Part shown: piece after piece, positions 35,339-46,234 of the stretch
Position numbering within the stretch: the stretch's first letter is position 1
Layout: each line of letters opens with the position of its first letter
Source: Nemertoderma westbladi
Lineage: Eukaryota; Xenacoelomorpha; Nemertodermatida; Nemertodermatidae
Reading direction: 5' to 3'
Assembly: GCA_032718475.1 (NCBI GenBank)
Contig: JAUCBJ010008443.1
Location: 1-64,000, forward strand
DNA: 64,000 bases
Program-made: the position numbers and the translations under genes
The notes under the pieces: generated by a model
The model's input: the letters and a program-made list of their open reading frames with translations, nothing else
What the model was told of the DNA's origin: nothing
Database searches by the model: none

Positions 35339-38330
35339 GTGAGAATGATGGGTGGTGGTGGATTCCTTAACAGTCTGCTTACTTCTCCAACAGTATGTGA
35401 GTGAGAATGATGGGCGCTGGTGGATTCCTTAACAATCTGCTTACATCTCCAACAGTATGTGAGTGAGAATGATGAGTGCTGGACGATTCCTTAACAATCT
35501 GCTTACATCTCCAACAGTATGTGAGTGAGAATGATGAGTGCTGGACGATTCCTTAACAATCTGCTTACATCTCCAACAGTATGTGAGTGAGAATGATGAG
35601 TGCCGGTGGATTCCTTAACAATCTGCTTACATCTCCAACAGTATGTGAGTGAGAATGATGAGTGCCGGTGGATTCCTTAACAATCTGCTTACATCTCCAA
35701 CAGTATGTGAGTGAGAATGATGAGTGCCGGTGGATTCCTTAACAATCTGCTTACATCTCCAACAGTATGTGAGTGAGAATGATGAGTGCTGGTCGATTCC
35801 TTAACAATCTGCTTACATATCTAACAGTATGTGAGTGAGAATGATGGGTGGTGGTGGATTCCTTAACAGTCTGCTTACTTCTCCAACAGTATGTGAGTGA
35901 GAATGATGGGCGCTGGTGGATTCCTTAACAATCTGCTTACATCTCCAACAGTATGTGAGTGAGAATGATGAGTGCTGGACGATTCCTTAACAATCTGCTT
36001 ACATCTCCAACAGTATGTGAGTGAGAATGATGGGTGCTGGTGGATTCCTTAACAATCTGCTTACATCTCCAACAGTATGTGAGTGAGAATGATGAGTGCT
36101 GGACGATTCCTTAACAATCTGCTTACATCTCCAACAGTATGTGAGTGAGAATGATGGGTGCTGGTGGATTCCTTAACAATCTGCTTACATCTCCAACAGT
36201 ATGTGAGTGAGAATGATGAGTGCCGGTGGATTCCTTAACAATCTGCTTACATCTCCAACAGTATGTGAGTGAGAATGATGTGTGCTGGTGGTTTCGTTAA
36301 CAATCTGCTTACATCTCCAACAGTATGTGAGTGAGAATGATGTGTGCTGGTGGATTCCTTAACAATCTGCGTACATCTCCAACAGTATGTGAGTGAGAAT
36401 GATGTGTGCTGGTGGTTTCGTTAACAATCTGCTTACATCTCCAACAGTATGTGAGTGAGAATGATGGGTGCTGGTGGATTCCTTAACAATCTGCGTACAT
36501 CTCCAACAGTATGTGAGTGAGAATGATGAGTGCTGGACGATTCCTTAACAATCTGCTTACATCTCCAACAGTATGTGAGTGAGAATGATGGGTGCTGGTG
36601 GATTCCTTAACAATCTGCTTACATCTCCAACAGTATGTGAGTGAGAATGATGAGTGCCGGTGGATTCCTTAACAATCTGCTTACATCTCCAACAGTATGT
36701 GAGTGAGAATGATGTGTGCTGGTGGTTTCGTTAACAATCTGCTTACATCTCCAACAGTATGTGAGTGAGAATGATGTGTGCTGGTGGATTCCTTAACAAT
36801 CTGCGTACATCTCCAACAGTATGTGAGTGAGAATGATGTGTGCTGGTGGATTCCTTAACAATCTGCGTACATCTCCAACAGTATGTGAGTGAGAATGATG
36901 AGTGCTGGTCGATTCCTTAACAATCTGATTACATCTCCAACAGTATGTGAGTGAGAATGATGAGTGCTGGTCGATTCCTTAACAATCTGCTTACATCTCC
37001 AACAGTATGTGAGTGAGAATGATGTGTGCTGGTGGATTCCTTAACAATCTGCGTACATCTCCAACAGTATGTGAGTGAGAATGATGTGTGCTGGTGGATT
37101 CCTTAACAATCTGCGTACATCTCCAACAGTATGTGAGTGAGAATGATGAGTGCCGGTGGATTCCTTAACAATCTGCGTACATCTCCAACAGTATGTGAGT
37201 GAGAATGATGTGTGCTGGTGGATTCCTTAACAATCTGCGTACATCTCCAACAGTATGTGAGTGAGAATGATGAGTGCCGGTGGATTCCTTAACAATCTGC
37301 TTACATCTCCAACAGTATGTGAGTGAGAATGATGAGTGCTGGTCGATTCCTTAACAATCTGCTTACATCTCCAACAGCATGTGAGTGAGAAGGATGTGTG
37401 CTGGTGGATTCCTTAACAATCTGCTTACATCTCCAACAGTATGTGAGTGAGAATGATGGGTGCTGGTGGATTCCTTAACAATCTGCTTACATCTCCAACA
37501 GTATGTGAGTGAGAATGATGAGTGCTGGTCGATTCCTTAACAATCTGCTTACATCTCCAACAGCATGTGAGTGAGAAGGATGTATGCTGGTGGTTTCGTT
37601 AACAATCTGCTTACATCTCCAATAGTATGTGAGTGAGAATGATGGGTGCTGGTGGATTCCTTAACAATCTGCTTACATCTCCAACAGTATGTGAGTGAGA
37701 ATGATGGGTGCTGGTGGATTCCTTAACAATCTGCTTACATCTCCAACAGTATGTGAGTGAGAATGATGAGTGCTGGTCGATTCCTTAACAATCTGCTTAC
37801 ATATCTAACAGTATGTGAGTGAGAATGATGGGTGGTGGTGGATTCCTTAACAGTCTGCTTACTTCTCCAACAGTATGTGAGTGAGAAGGATGGGCGCTGG
37901 TGGATTCCTTAACAATCTGCTTACATCTCCAACAGTATGTGAGTGAGAATGATGAGTGCCGGTGGATTCCTTAACAATCTGCTTACATCTCCAACAGTGT
38001 GTGAGTGAGAATGATGAGTGCTGGACGATTCCTTAACAATCTGCTTACATCTCCAACAGTATGTGAGTGAGAATGATGGGTGCTGGTGGATTCCTTAACA
38101 ATCTGCTTACATCTCCAACAGTATGTGAGTGAGAATGATGAGTGCTGGACGATTCCTTAACAATCTGCTTACATCTCCAACAGTATGTGAGTGAGAATGA
38201 TGAGTGCCGGTGGATTCCTTAACAATCTGCTTACATCTCCAACAGTATGTGAGTGAGAATGATGAGTGCTGGACGATTCCTTAACAATCTGCTTACATCT
38301 CCAACAGTATGTGAGTGAGAATGATGGGTG
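35339..38330. repeat. Higher-order duplications marked by GGGTGGTGGTGG units
   Basis: The rare unit GGGTGGTGGTGG with CAGTCTGCTTACTTCTCC begins at 35350, 35846 and 37830. Spacings are 496 bp (8 units) and 1984 bp (32 units). In each case the next unit carries the rare GGGCGCTGG. Multi-unit blocks were copied as wholes. Confidence 0.8.
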
Positions 38331-38819
38331 CTGGTGGATTCCTTAACAATCTGCTTACATCTCCAACAGTATGTGAGTGAGAATGATGAGTGCTGGACGA
38401 TTCCTTAACAATCTGCTTACATCTCCAACAGTATGTGAGTGAGAATGATGGGTGCTGGTGGATTCCTTAACAATCTGCTTACATCTCCAACAGTATGTGA
38501 GTGAGAATGATGAGTGCCGGTGGATTCCTTAACAATCTGCTTACATCTCCAACAGTATGTGAGTGAGAATGATGGGTGCTGGTGGATTCCTTAACAATCT
38601 GCGTACATCTCCAACAGTATGTGAGTGAGAATGATGTGTGCTGGTGGTTTCGTTAACAATCTGCTTACATCTCCAACAGTATGTGAGTGAGAATGATGAG
38701 TGCCGGTGGATTCCTTAACAATCTGCTTACATCTCCAACAGTATGTGAGTGAGAATGATGGGTGCTGGTGGATTCCTTAACAATCTGCGTACATCTCCAA
38801 CAGTATGTGAGTGAGAATG

Positions 38820-40640
38820 ATGTGTGCTGGTGGTTTCGTTAACAATCTGCTTACATCTCCAACAGTATGTGAGTGAGAATGATGTGTGCTGGTGGATTCC
38901 TTAACAATCTGCGTACATCTCCAACAGTATGTGAGTGAGAATGATGTGTGCTGGTGGTTTCGTTAACAATCTGCTTACATCTCCAACAGTATGTGAGTGA
39001 GAATGATGGGTACTGGTGGATTCCTTAACAATCTGCGTACATCTCCAACATTATGTGAGTGAGAATGATGAGTGCTGGACGATTCCTTAACAATCTGCTT
39101 ACATCTCCAACAGTATGTGAGTGAGAATGATGGGTGCTGGTGGATTCCTTAACAATCTGCTTACATCTCCAACAGTATGTGAGTGAGAATGATGAGTGCC
39201 GGTGGATTCCTTAACAATCTGCTTACATCTCCAACAGTATGTGAGTGAGAATAATGGGTGCTGGTCGATTCCTTAACAATATGCTTACATCTCCAACAGT
39301 ATGTGAGTGAGAATGATGTGTGCTGGTGGTTTCGTTAACAATCTGCTTACATCTCCAACAGTATGTGAGTGAGAATGATGTGTGCTGGTGGATTCCTTAA
39401 CAATCTGCGTACATCTCCAACAGTATGTGAGTGAGAATGATGTGTGCTGGTGGATTCCTTAACAATCTGCGTACATCTCCAACAGTATGTGAGTGAGAAT
39501 GATGAGTGCTGGTCGATTCCTTAACAATCTGCTTACATCTCCAACAGTATGTGAGTGAGAATGATGTGTGCTGGTGGATTCCTTAACAATCTGCGTACAT
39601 CTCCAACAGTATGTGAGTGAGAATGATGAGTGCTGGTCGATTCCTTAACAATCTGCTTACATCTCCAACAGTATGTGAGTGAGAATGATGTGTGCTGGTG
39701 GATTCCTTAACAATCTGCGTACATCTCCAACAGTATGTGAGTGAGAATGATGTGTGCTGGTGGTTTCGTTAACAATCTGCTTACATCTCCAACAGTATGT
39801 GAGTGAGAATGATGGGTACTGGTGGATTCCTTAACAATCTGCGTACATCTCCAACAGTATGTGAGTGAGAATGATGAGTGCTGGACGATTCCTTAACAAT
39901 CTGCTTACATCTCCAACAGTATGTGAGTGAGAATGATGGGTGCTGGTGGATTCCTTAACAATCTGCTTACATCTCCAACAGTATGTGAGTGAGAATGATG
40001 AGTGCCGGTGGATTCCTTAACAATCTGCTTACATCTCCAACAGTATGTGAGTGAGAATAATGGGTGCTGGTCGATTCCTTAACAATATGCTTACATCTCC
40101 AACAGTATGTGAGTGAGAATGATGTGTGCTGGTGGTTTCGTTAACAATCTGCTTACATCTCCAACAGTATGTGAGTGAGAATGATGTGTGCTGGTGGATT
40201 CCTTAACAATCTGCGTACATCTCCAACAGTATGTGAGTGAGAATGATGTGTGCTGGTGGATTCCTTAACAATCTGCGTACATCTCCAACAGTATGTGAGT
40301 GAGAATGATGAGTGCTGGTCGATTCCTTAACAATCTGCTTACATCTCCAACAGTATGTGAGTGAGAATGATGAGTGCTGGTGGATTCCTTAACAATCTGC
40401 TTACATCTCCAACAGTATGTGAGTGAGAATGATGAGTGCTGGTCGATTCCTTAACAATCTGCTTACATCTCCAACAGTATGTGAGTGAGAATGATGTGTG
40501 CTGGTGGATTCCTTAACAATCTGCGTACATCTCCAACAGTATGTGAGTGAGAATGATGAGTGCTGGTCGATTCCTTAACAATCTGCTTACATCTCCAACA
40601 GTATGTGAGTGAGAATGATTTGTGCTGGTGGATTCCTTAA
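38820..40640. repeat. 806-bp (13-unit) block duplication within the 62-bp satellite
   Basis: The variant GATGGGTACTGG occurs at about 39008 and 39814, and the variant GAGAATAATGGGTGC with AATATGCTTAC at about 39251 and 40057. Both pairs are exactly 806 bp apart, which is 13 times 62. Confidence 0.85.
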
Positions 40641-42224
40641 CAATCTGCGTACATCTCCAACAGTATGTGAGTGAGAATGATGTGTGCTGGTGGATTCCTT
40701 AACAATCTGCGTACATCTCCAACAGTATGTGAGTGAGAATGATGAGTGCCGGTGGATTCCTTAACAATCTGCTTACATCTCCAACAGTATGTGAGTGAGA
40801 ATGATGTGTGCTGGTGGATTCCTTAACAATCTGCGTACATCTCCAACAGTATGTGAGTGAGAATGATGAGTGCTGGTCGATTCCTTAACAATCTGCTTAC
40901 ATCTCCAACAGCATGTGAGTGAGAATGATGTGTGCTGGTGGTTTCGTTAACAATCTGCTTACATCTCCAATAGTATGTGAGTGAGAATGATGGGTGCTGG
41001 TGGATTCCTTAACAATCTGCTTACATCTCCAACAGTATGTGAGTGAGAATGATGGGTGCTGGTGGATTCCTTAACAATCTGCTTACATCTCCAACAGTAT
41101 GTGAGTGAGAATGATGAGTGCTGGTCGATTCCTTAACAATCTGCTTACATATCTAACAGTATGTGAGTGAGAATGATGGGTGCTGGTGGATTCCTTAACA
41201 ATCTGCTTACATCTCCAACAGTATGTGAGTGAGAATGATGGGTGCTGGTGGATTCCTTAACAATCTGCTTACATATCTAACAGTATGTGAGTGAGAATGA
41301 TGGCTGCTGGTGGATTCCTTAATAATCTGCTTACATCTCCAACAGTATGTGAGTGAGAATGATGGGTGCTGGTGGATTCCTTAACAATCTGCTTACATAT
41401 CTAACAGTATGTGAGTGAGAATGATGGGTGCTGGTGGATTCCTTAATAATCTGCTTAAATCTCCAACAGTATGTGAGTGAGAATGATGGGTGCTGGTGGA
41501 TTCCTTAACAATCTGCTTACATATCTAACAGTATGTGAGTGAGAATGATGAGTGCTGGTGGATTCCTTAATAATCTGCTTACATCTCCAACAGTATGTGA
41601 GTGGGAATGATGAGTGCTGGTGGATTCCTTAACAATCTGCTTACATATCTAACAGTATGTGAGTGAGAATGATGGGTGCTGGTGGATTCCTTAATAATCT
41701 GCTTAAATCTCCAACAGTATGTGAGTGAGAATGATGGGTGCTGGTGGATTCCTTAACAATCTGCTTACATATCTAACAGTATGTGAGTGAGAATGATGAG
41801 TGCTGGTGGATTCCTTAATAATCTGCTTACATCTCCAACAGTATGTGAGTGAGAATGATGGGTGCTGGTGGATTCCTTAACAATCTGCTTACATCTCCAA
41901 CAGTATGTGAGTGAGAATGATGGGTGCTGGTGGATTCCTTAATAATCTGCTTAAATCTCCAACAGTATGTGAGTGAGAATGATGGGTGCTGGTGGATTCC
42001 TTAACAATCTGCGTACATCTCCAACAGTATGTGAGTGAGAATGATGAGTGCTGGTGGATTCCTTAATAATCTTCTTACATCTCCAACAGTATGTGAGTGA
42101 GAATGATGGGAGTTGGTGGATTCCTTAACACTAACGGCCTATTGATCCGAAACCGGGTCTGCGAGGGCGTTCATTCTGAAATGAATAATATTGACTTGTA
42201 CAAAGTTTCTTGGTTATTTTCCAG

Positions 42225-42377
42225 GACAGCATTAATGCTGAAACAGTTGAATTGATGGCTCCATATTTGGAAGCTGAAGATTACAACATGGAAACAGCCA
42301 AGAAAGTCTCAGGCAATGTCGCCGGATTGGCAAATTGGTCCATTGCTATGGCCTTCTTTTATGGAATCAATAAAGAG
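42225..42377 (+). CDS. DNAH5/8: Axonemal dynein heavy chain, exon b (MTBD end and second stalk helix)
   Basis: This is a 51-codon internal exon after TTATTTTCCAG and before the donor GTTAGC, phase 0 at both ends. It encodes [15 protein letters not shown], then [19 protein letters not shown] and [13 protein letters not shown]. This is the second half of the dynein microtubule-binding domain and the first turns of the return stalk helix, continuing exon a without gap in homologous proteins (FPK then DSIN). It lies 22.5 kb from exon a, the whole distance being satellite plus one retrotransposon. The donor is GTTAGC rather than GTAAGT, so it is a weak site. Confidence 0.95.
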
Positions 42378-42720
42378 GTTAGCCTTAATTTTTCAGTATC
42401 AATAGTGTGCAGAAGCTAATGCTTTCACTTAATACGATTGCTATCATCTACGCTGATGCAATGGGGGATTTAACGAGGTCCCACAGGGGAATCGAAATCG
42501 TAATAGAGTCAAAATTACTAGAACAATTTGGTAGAATGTTGAAACCATATTATTAAAAATAATAAGCTTACAATGCAAAAACGGAGGTTTCGTTATTCTA
42601 ATAACATCTTCAGCGCAAAATTAACTCTATAATAATGTAGTGTAATAAACATACCTAACATACATAACAAGAATAATACAATTCAAATTACCCGCCATAT
42701 TTCCTGCAAATAGATACTGT
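42378..42720. other. Dynein intron, no feature seen
   Basis: AT-rich intron sequence between exon b and the Penelope-like fragment. I see no exon, repeat or RNA gene in it. Confidence 0.6.
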
Positions 42721-42724
42721 AAGC

Positions 42725-43095
42725 TCAATAAAAAAATAAAGGGAAAGAATTTTCTTGGATGTTCAAAGTGGGTCTGTACTTCCGAATAAGAATACTTTCT
42801 TTAATAAGGATGTCATAGCTATTGGATGCACGGGAGAAAATTGTAAGGTCATCATAATTAAAACTATGCTCCATTTCACGTGCGTGTTCTACTACAGATG
42901 AGTGTTTTTGCTTAACAGGTTTTCCCGTGCGGGGTGATAACCCCAGATGCTCACACACCCTGACCTTATAGTGTCGTACCGATTTGCCAATATATGTGGC
43001 CGCACAGCCACTACACTTAAATTTATAAATGGTCAAGGGGCGGAGTTCTGTGGGAAGTTTATCGAGACGGCCACAAAGGGTGAAGATCTGGGATT
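42725..43095 (-). pseudogene. Penelope-like element fragment: GIY-YIG endonuclease domain
   Basis: An open minus-strand frame of about 120 codons encodes LTIYKFKCSGCAATYIGK, SVRHYKVRVCEHLGLSPRTG, SSVVEHAREMEHSF and ILIKESILIRKYRPTLNIQ. The paired YKF and TYIG strands, the Cys-x2-Cys between them, the Arg of the helix (KVRVCEH), EHA, the later Glu (IKES) and RPTLN match the C-terminal GIY-YIG endonuclease of Penelope-like retroelements. The reverse transcriptase part is absent, so it is a 3' fragment, as 5'-truncated copies usually are. The coding end is close to 42725. The upstream end collides with an unrelated plus-strand LINE fragment near 43085-43105. Confidence 0.8.
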
Positions 43096-43893
43096 CACAC
43101 TTCAAGAACGCAGAAGTGGTAGATATCCGGTAAATACAGTCACAGACACCGACTTTGCGGATGACATCGCCCTGCTCTCTAATACACTAGCAGATGAACA
43201 GCTTATACTAAATAAAGTGGAGAGGGCTGCTAAGGAGGTTGGATTGCATATAAATGCTACCAAGACCGAATTCATGACTTTTAATGTTGATGGAAACTTG
43301 ACAACCATTGATAATAATCAACTAAGGAAGGTCGATGACTTCCAGTACCTAGGATCATGGATAGAGAATAGCAAAAAGGACATAGAAGTTAGGAAAGCAA
43401 AGGCTTGGGTAGCTCTATCAAAAATAGATACCCTCTGGAAATCAGATCTCTCCAGGCACCTGAAGACTAAGTTCTTTCGAGCCACAGTGGAAACCGTACT
43501 TTTATACGGGGGTGAGACCTGGACACTGACTAAATCACTTGAACAACGAATTGATGGTTGCTACACAAGACTACTAAGGGCAGCCCTAAACACCAGCTGG
43601 AGACAACACATAACAAACGCCGAGCTTTATGGTACAATACCACCTGTATCAACCACCCTCCGTGAACGCAGATTAAGTTTAGTGGGCACTGCTGGCGAAG
43701 TAAAGACGAGGTCATACCAGATCTACTTCTCTGGCAACCAACTCATGGAAAGCGTAGTCGTGGACGACCGGCCATAACATATATAGATCAACTTGAAAGG
43801 GATACTGAACTTGGGAGAAACGAAATTGCGACAACTATGGAGAATCGGGAAGCCTGGAAGGATCTCATTTCCACTGTCCGAGTTCGCTCGACC
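43085..43893 (+). pseudogene. RTE/RTEX-like LINE fragment: end of reverse transcriptase
   Basis: A 5'-truncated plus-strand fragment distinct from the main RTE family of this window. It begins LGFTLQERRSGRYPVN, then TDTDFADDIALLSN with the catalytic FADD, VGLHINATKTEFMTF, YLGSWIENSKKDIEVRKAKAW, YGGETWTLTKSLEQRIDG and SWRQHITNAELYG. The frame shifts near 43680. The continuation in the next frame reads GKRSRGRPAITYIDQLERD and IATTMENREAWKDL, then a stop. The spacing FADD to C terminus and these motifs match RTE-superfamily proteins. It is a dead fragment. Confidence 0.82.
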
Positions 43894-43956
43894 TAGTAGT
43901 CCATGTAGTCCCTCTCGCTCGACCTAGTAGTCCCTGTAGTCCCTCTCGCTCGACCT
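43884..43956. repeat. 31-bp tandem repeat, about 2.4 copies
   Basis: TCGCTCGACCTAGTAGTCC(C/A) begins at 43884, 43915 and 43946. It directly follows the LINE fragment coding end and may be its 3' tail. Confidence 0.8.
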
Positions 43957-44097
43957 TGTAATAACACACATTCAAGGCTTTTCTTTAACTGCTTCTTTCG
44001 ACTCCCTGTATCAACATACTATAGTAAATAGGTTTTTCAATAAAATAGTACGGTAATTTGACTGCTGACAACGGCAGTCGCAATATTTTGCCTGCAG

Positions 44098-45896
44098 TGT
44101 TAAATCTGTAGCCAAAATATCCTCCCTCCCCCAAGCACCAACCCCTTGCTGTGCGTTAAATCTGTAGCCAAAATATCCTCCCTCCCCCAAGCACCAACCC
44201 CTTGCTGTGCGTTAAATCTGTAGGCAAAATATCCTCCCTCCCCCAAGCACCAACCCCTTGCTGTGCGTTAAATCTGTAGCCAAAATATCCTCCCTCCCCC
44301 AAGCACCAACCCCTTGCTGTGCGTTAAATCTGTAGCCAAAATATCCTCCCTCCCCCAAGCACCAACCCCTTGCTGTGCGTTAAATCTGTAGCCAAAATAT
44401 CCTCCCTCCCCCAAGCACCAACCCCTTGCTGTGCGTTAAATCTGTAGCCAAAATATCCTCCCTCCCCCAACCACCAACCCCTTGCTGTGCGTTAAATCTG
44501 TAGCCAAAATATCCTCCCTCCCCCAAGCACCAAACCCTTGCTGTGCGTTAAATCTGTAGCCAAAATATCCTCCCTCCCCCAAGCACCAACCCCTTGCTGT
44601 GCGTTAAATCTGTAGCCAAAATATCCTCCCTCCCCCAAGCACCAACCCCTTGCTGTGCGTTAAATCTGTAGCCAAAATATCCTCCCTCCCCCAAGCACCA
44701 ACCCCTTGCTGTGCGTTAAATCTGTAGCCAAAATATCCTCCCTCCCCCAAGCACCAACCCCTTGCTGTGCGTTAAATCTGTAGCCAAAATATCCTCCCTC
44801 CCCCAAGCACCAACCCCTTGCTGTGCGTTAAATCTGTAGCCAAAATATCCTCCCTCCCCCAAGCACCAACCCCTTGCTGTGCGTTAAATCTGTAGCCAAA
44901 ATATCCTCCCTCCCCCAAGCACCAACCCCTTGCTGTGCGTTAAATCTGTAGCCAAAATATCCTCCCTCCCCCAAGCACCAACCCCTTGCTGTGCGTTAAA
45001 TCTGTAGCCAAAATATCCTCCCTCCCCCAAGCACCAACCCCTTGCTGTGCGTTAAATCTGTAGCCAAAATATCCTCCCTCCCCCAAGCACCAACCCCTTG
45101 CTGTGCGTTAAATCTGTAGCCAAAATATCCTCCCTCCCCCAAGCACCAACCCCTTGCTGTGCGTTAAATCTGTAGCCAAAATATCCTCCCTCCCCCAAGC
45201 ACCAACCCCTTGCTCTGCGTTAAATCTGTAGCCAAAATATCCTCCCTCCCCCAAGCACCAACCCCTTGCTCTGCGTTAAATCTGTAGCCAAAATATCCTC
45301 CCTCCCCCAAGCACCAACCCCTTGCTGTGCGTTAAATCTGTAGCCAAAATATCCTCCCTCCCCCAAGCACCAACCCCTTGCTGTGCGTTAAATCTGTAGC
45401 CAAAATATCCTCCCTCCCCCAACCACCAACCCATTGCTGTGCGTTAAATCTGTAGCCAAAATATCCTCCCTCCCCCAAGCACCAACCCCTTGCTGTGCGT
45501 TAAATCTGTAGCCAAAATATCCTCCCTCCCCCAACCACCAACCCATTGCTGTGCGTTAAATCTGTAGCCAAAATATCCTCCCTCCCCCAAGCACCAACCC
45601 CTTGCTGTGCGTTAAATCTGTAGCCAAAATATCCTCCCTCCCCCAAGTACCAACCCCTTGCTGTGCGTTAAATCTGTAGCCAAAATATCCTCCCTCCCCC
45701 AAGCACCAACCAACCCCTTGCTGTGCGTTAAATCTGTAGCCAAAATATCCTCCCTCCCCCAACCACCAACCCATTGCTGTGCGTTAAATCTGTAGCCAAA
45801 ATATCCTCCCTCCCCCAAGCACCAACCCCTTGCTGTGCGTTAAATCTGTAGCCAAAATATCCTCCCTCCCCCAAGCACCAACCAACCCCTTGCTGT
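44098..45896. repeat. 56-bp satellite array, about 32 units
   Basis: Units of AAATCTGTAGCCAAAATATC, then CTCCCTCCCCCAAGCACCAA, then CCCCTTGCTGTGCGTT repeat with very few changes. Variants include CAACCACCAACCCATTGC near the right end and two units with an extra CAAC (about 45700 and 45885). The last unit ends in TTGCTGTGCGTT and runs straight into LINE-B coding sequence. Confidence 0.97.
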
Positions 45897-46144
45897 GCGT
45901 TTGCTTTACAGCTTTCAATGTAACTGACCCCCATTTTAAATGCGGCCTATGCCAATCAATATTTCACCTGCCGTGTGGCTCACACTTAAGGACACACGAT
46001 TTATCAAATCAAACTAGTCTAAATGAACTATGCATTTTTTGTAAAACCGAAACTTTTCCTTTTTATAATATTAATAATGATGATGAAGATATTTTTCCCC
46101 AAATTTCACACCAACTGTACCACCTAACGAATTTTTGTTCTTAA
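45897..46144 (+). pseudogene. LINE-B PHD-like zinc finger segment
   Basis: The frame reads FNVTDPHFKCGLCQSIFHLP followed by Cys, then, after a loop, LNELCIFC. That gives C-x2-C-x4-H-x2-C and a closing C-x2-C, the second half of a C4HC3 PHD finger, as found at the start of many CR1/L2-like LINE proteins. The expected first Cys pair falls at the satellite junction (LLCVC). It ends at a TAA at 46142-46144. Confidence 0.65.
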
Positions 46145-46234
46145 ACCAAATATTATCTAAAATTTATCCGGACCAAAACTTAACCAAAATAGCTTTTGAC
46201 AAAGGACCGCTCCAATTCCCCCACAACCTCAAAC

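Larger units (their letters stand above)
27357..42130. repeat. 62-bp intronic satellite, right block (about 238 units)
   Basis: This continues the exon-derived 62-bp satellite after the RTE insertion, ending mid-unit at CCTTAACA before CTAACGGCC. Unit variants differ regionally. From about 28900 to 33900, units with GAGTGCTGGACG alternate repeatedly with units carrying GGGTGCTGGTGG, a 124-bp dimer pattern. From about 36200 to 40900, units with TGTGCTGGTGG and TGCGTACATC dominate. Variants such as ATCATGTGAG and GCATGTGAG are rarer. Nearly every unit keeps a GTATGTGAG or close relative, that is, a candidate 5' splice site. Confidence 0.97.

Noticed and set aside
42947-43080. N-terminal part of the plus-strand frame at 42947
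   Set aside because: This part is antisense to the Penelope-like GIY-YIG coding sequence. Real LINE coding begins only around 43085.
45556-45934. Minus-strand frames rich in Gly-Glu-Gly-Gly-Tyr in the 56-bp satellite
   Set aside because: Pure by-products of the satellite period.
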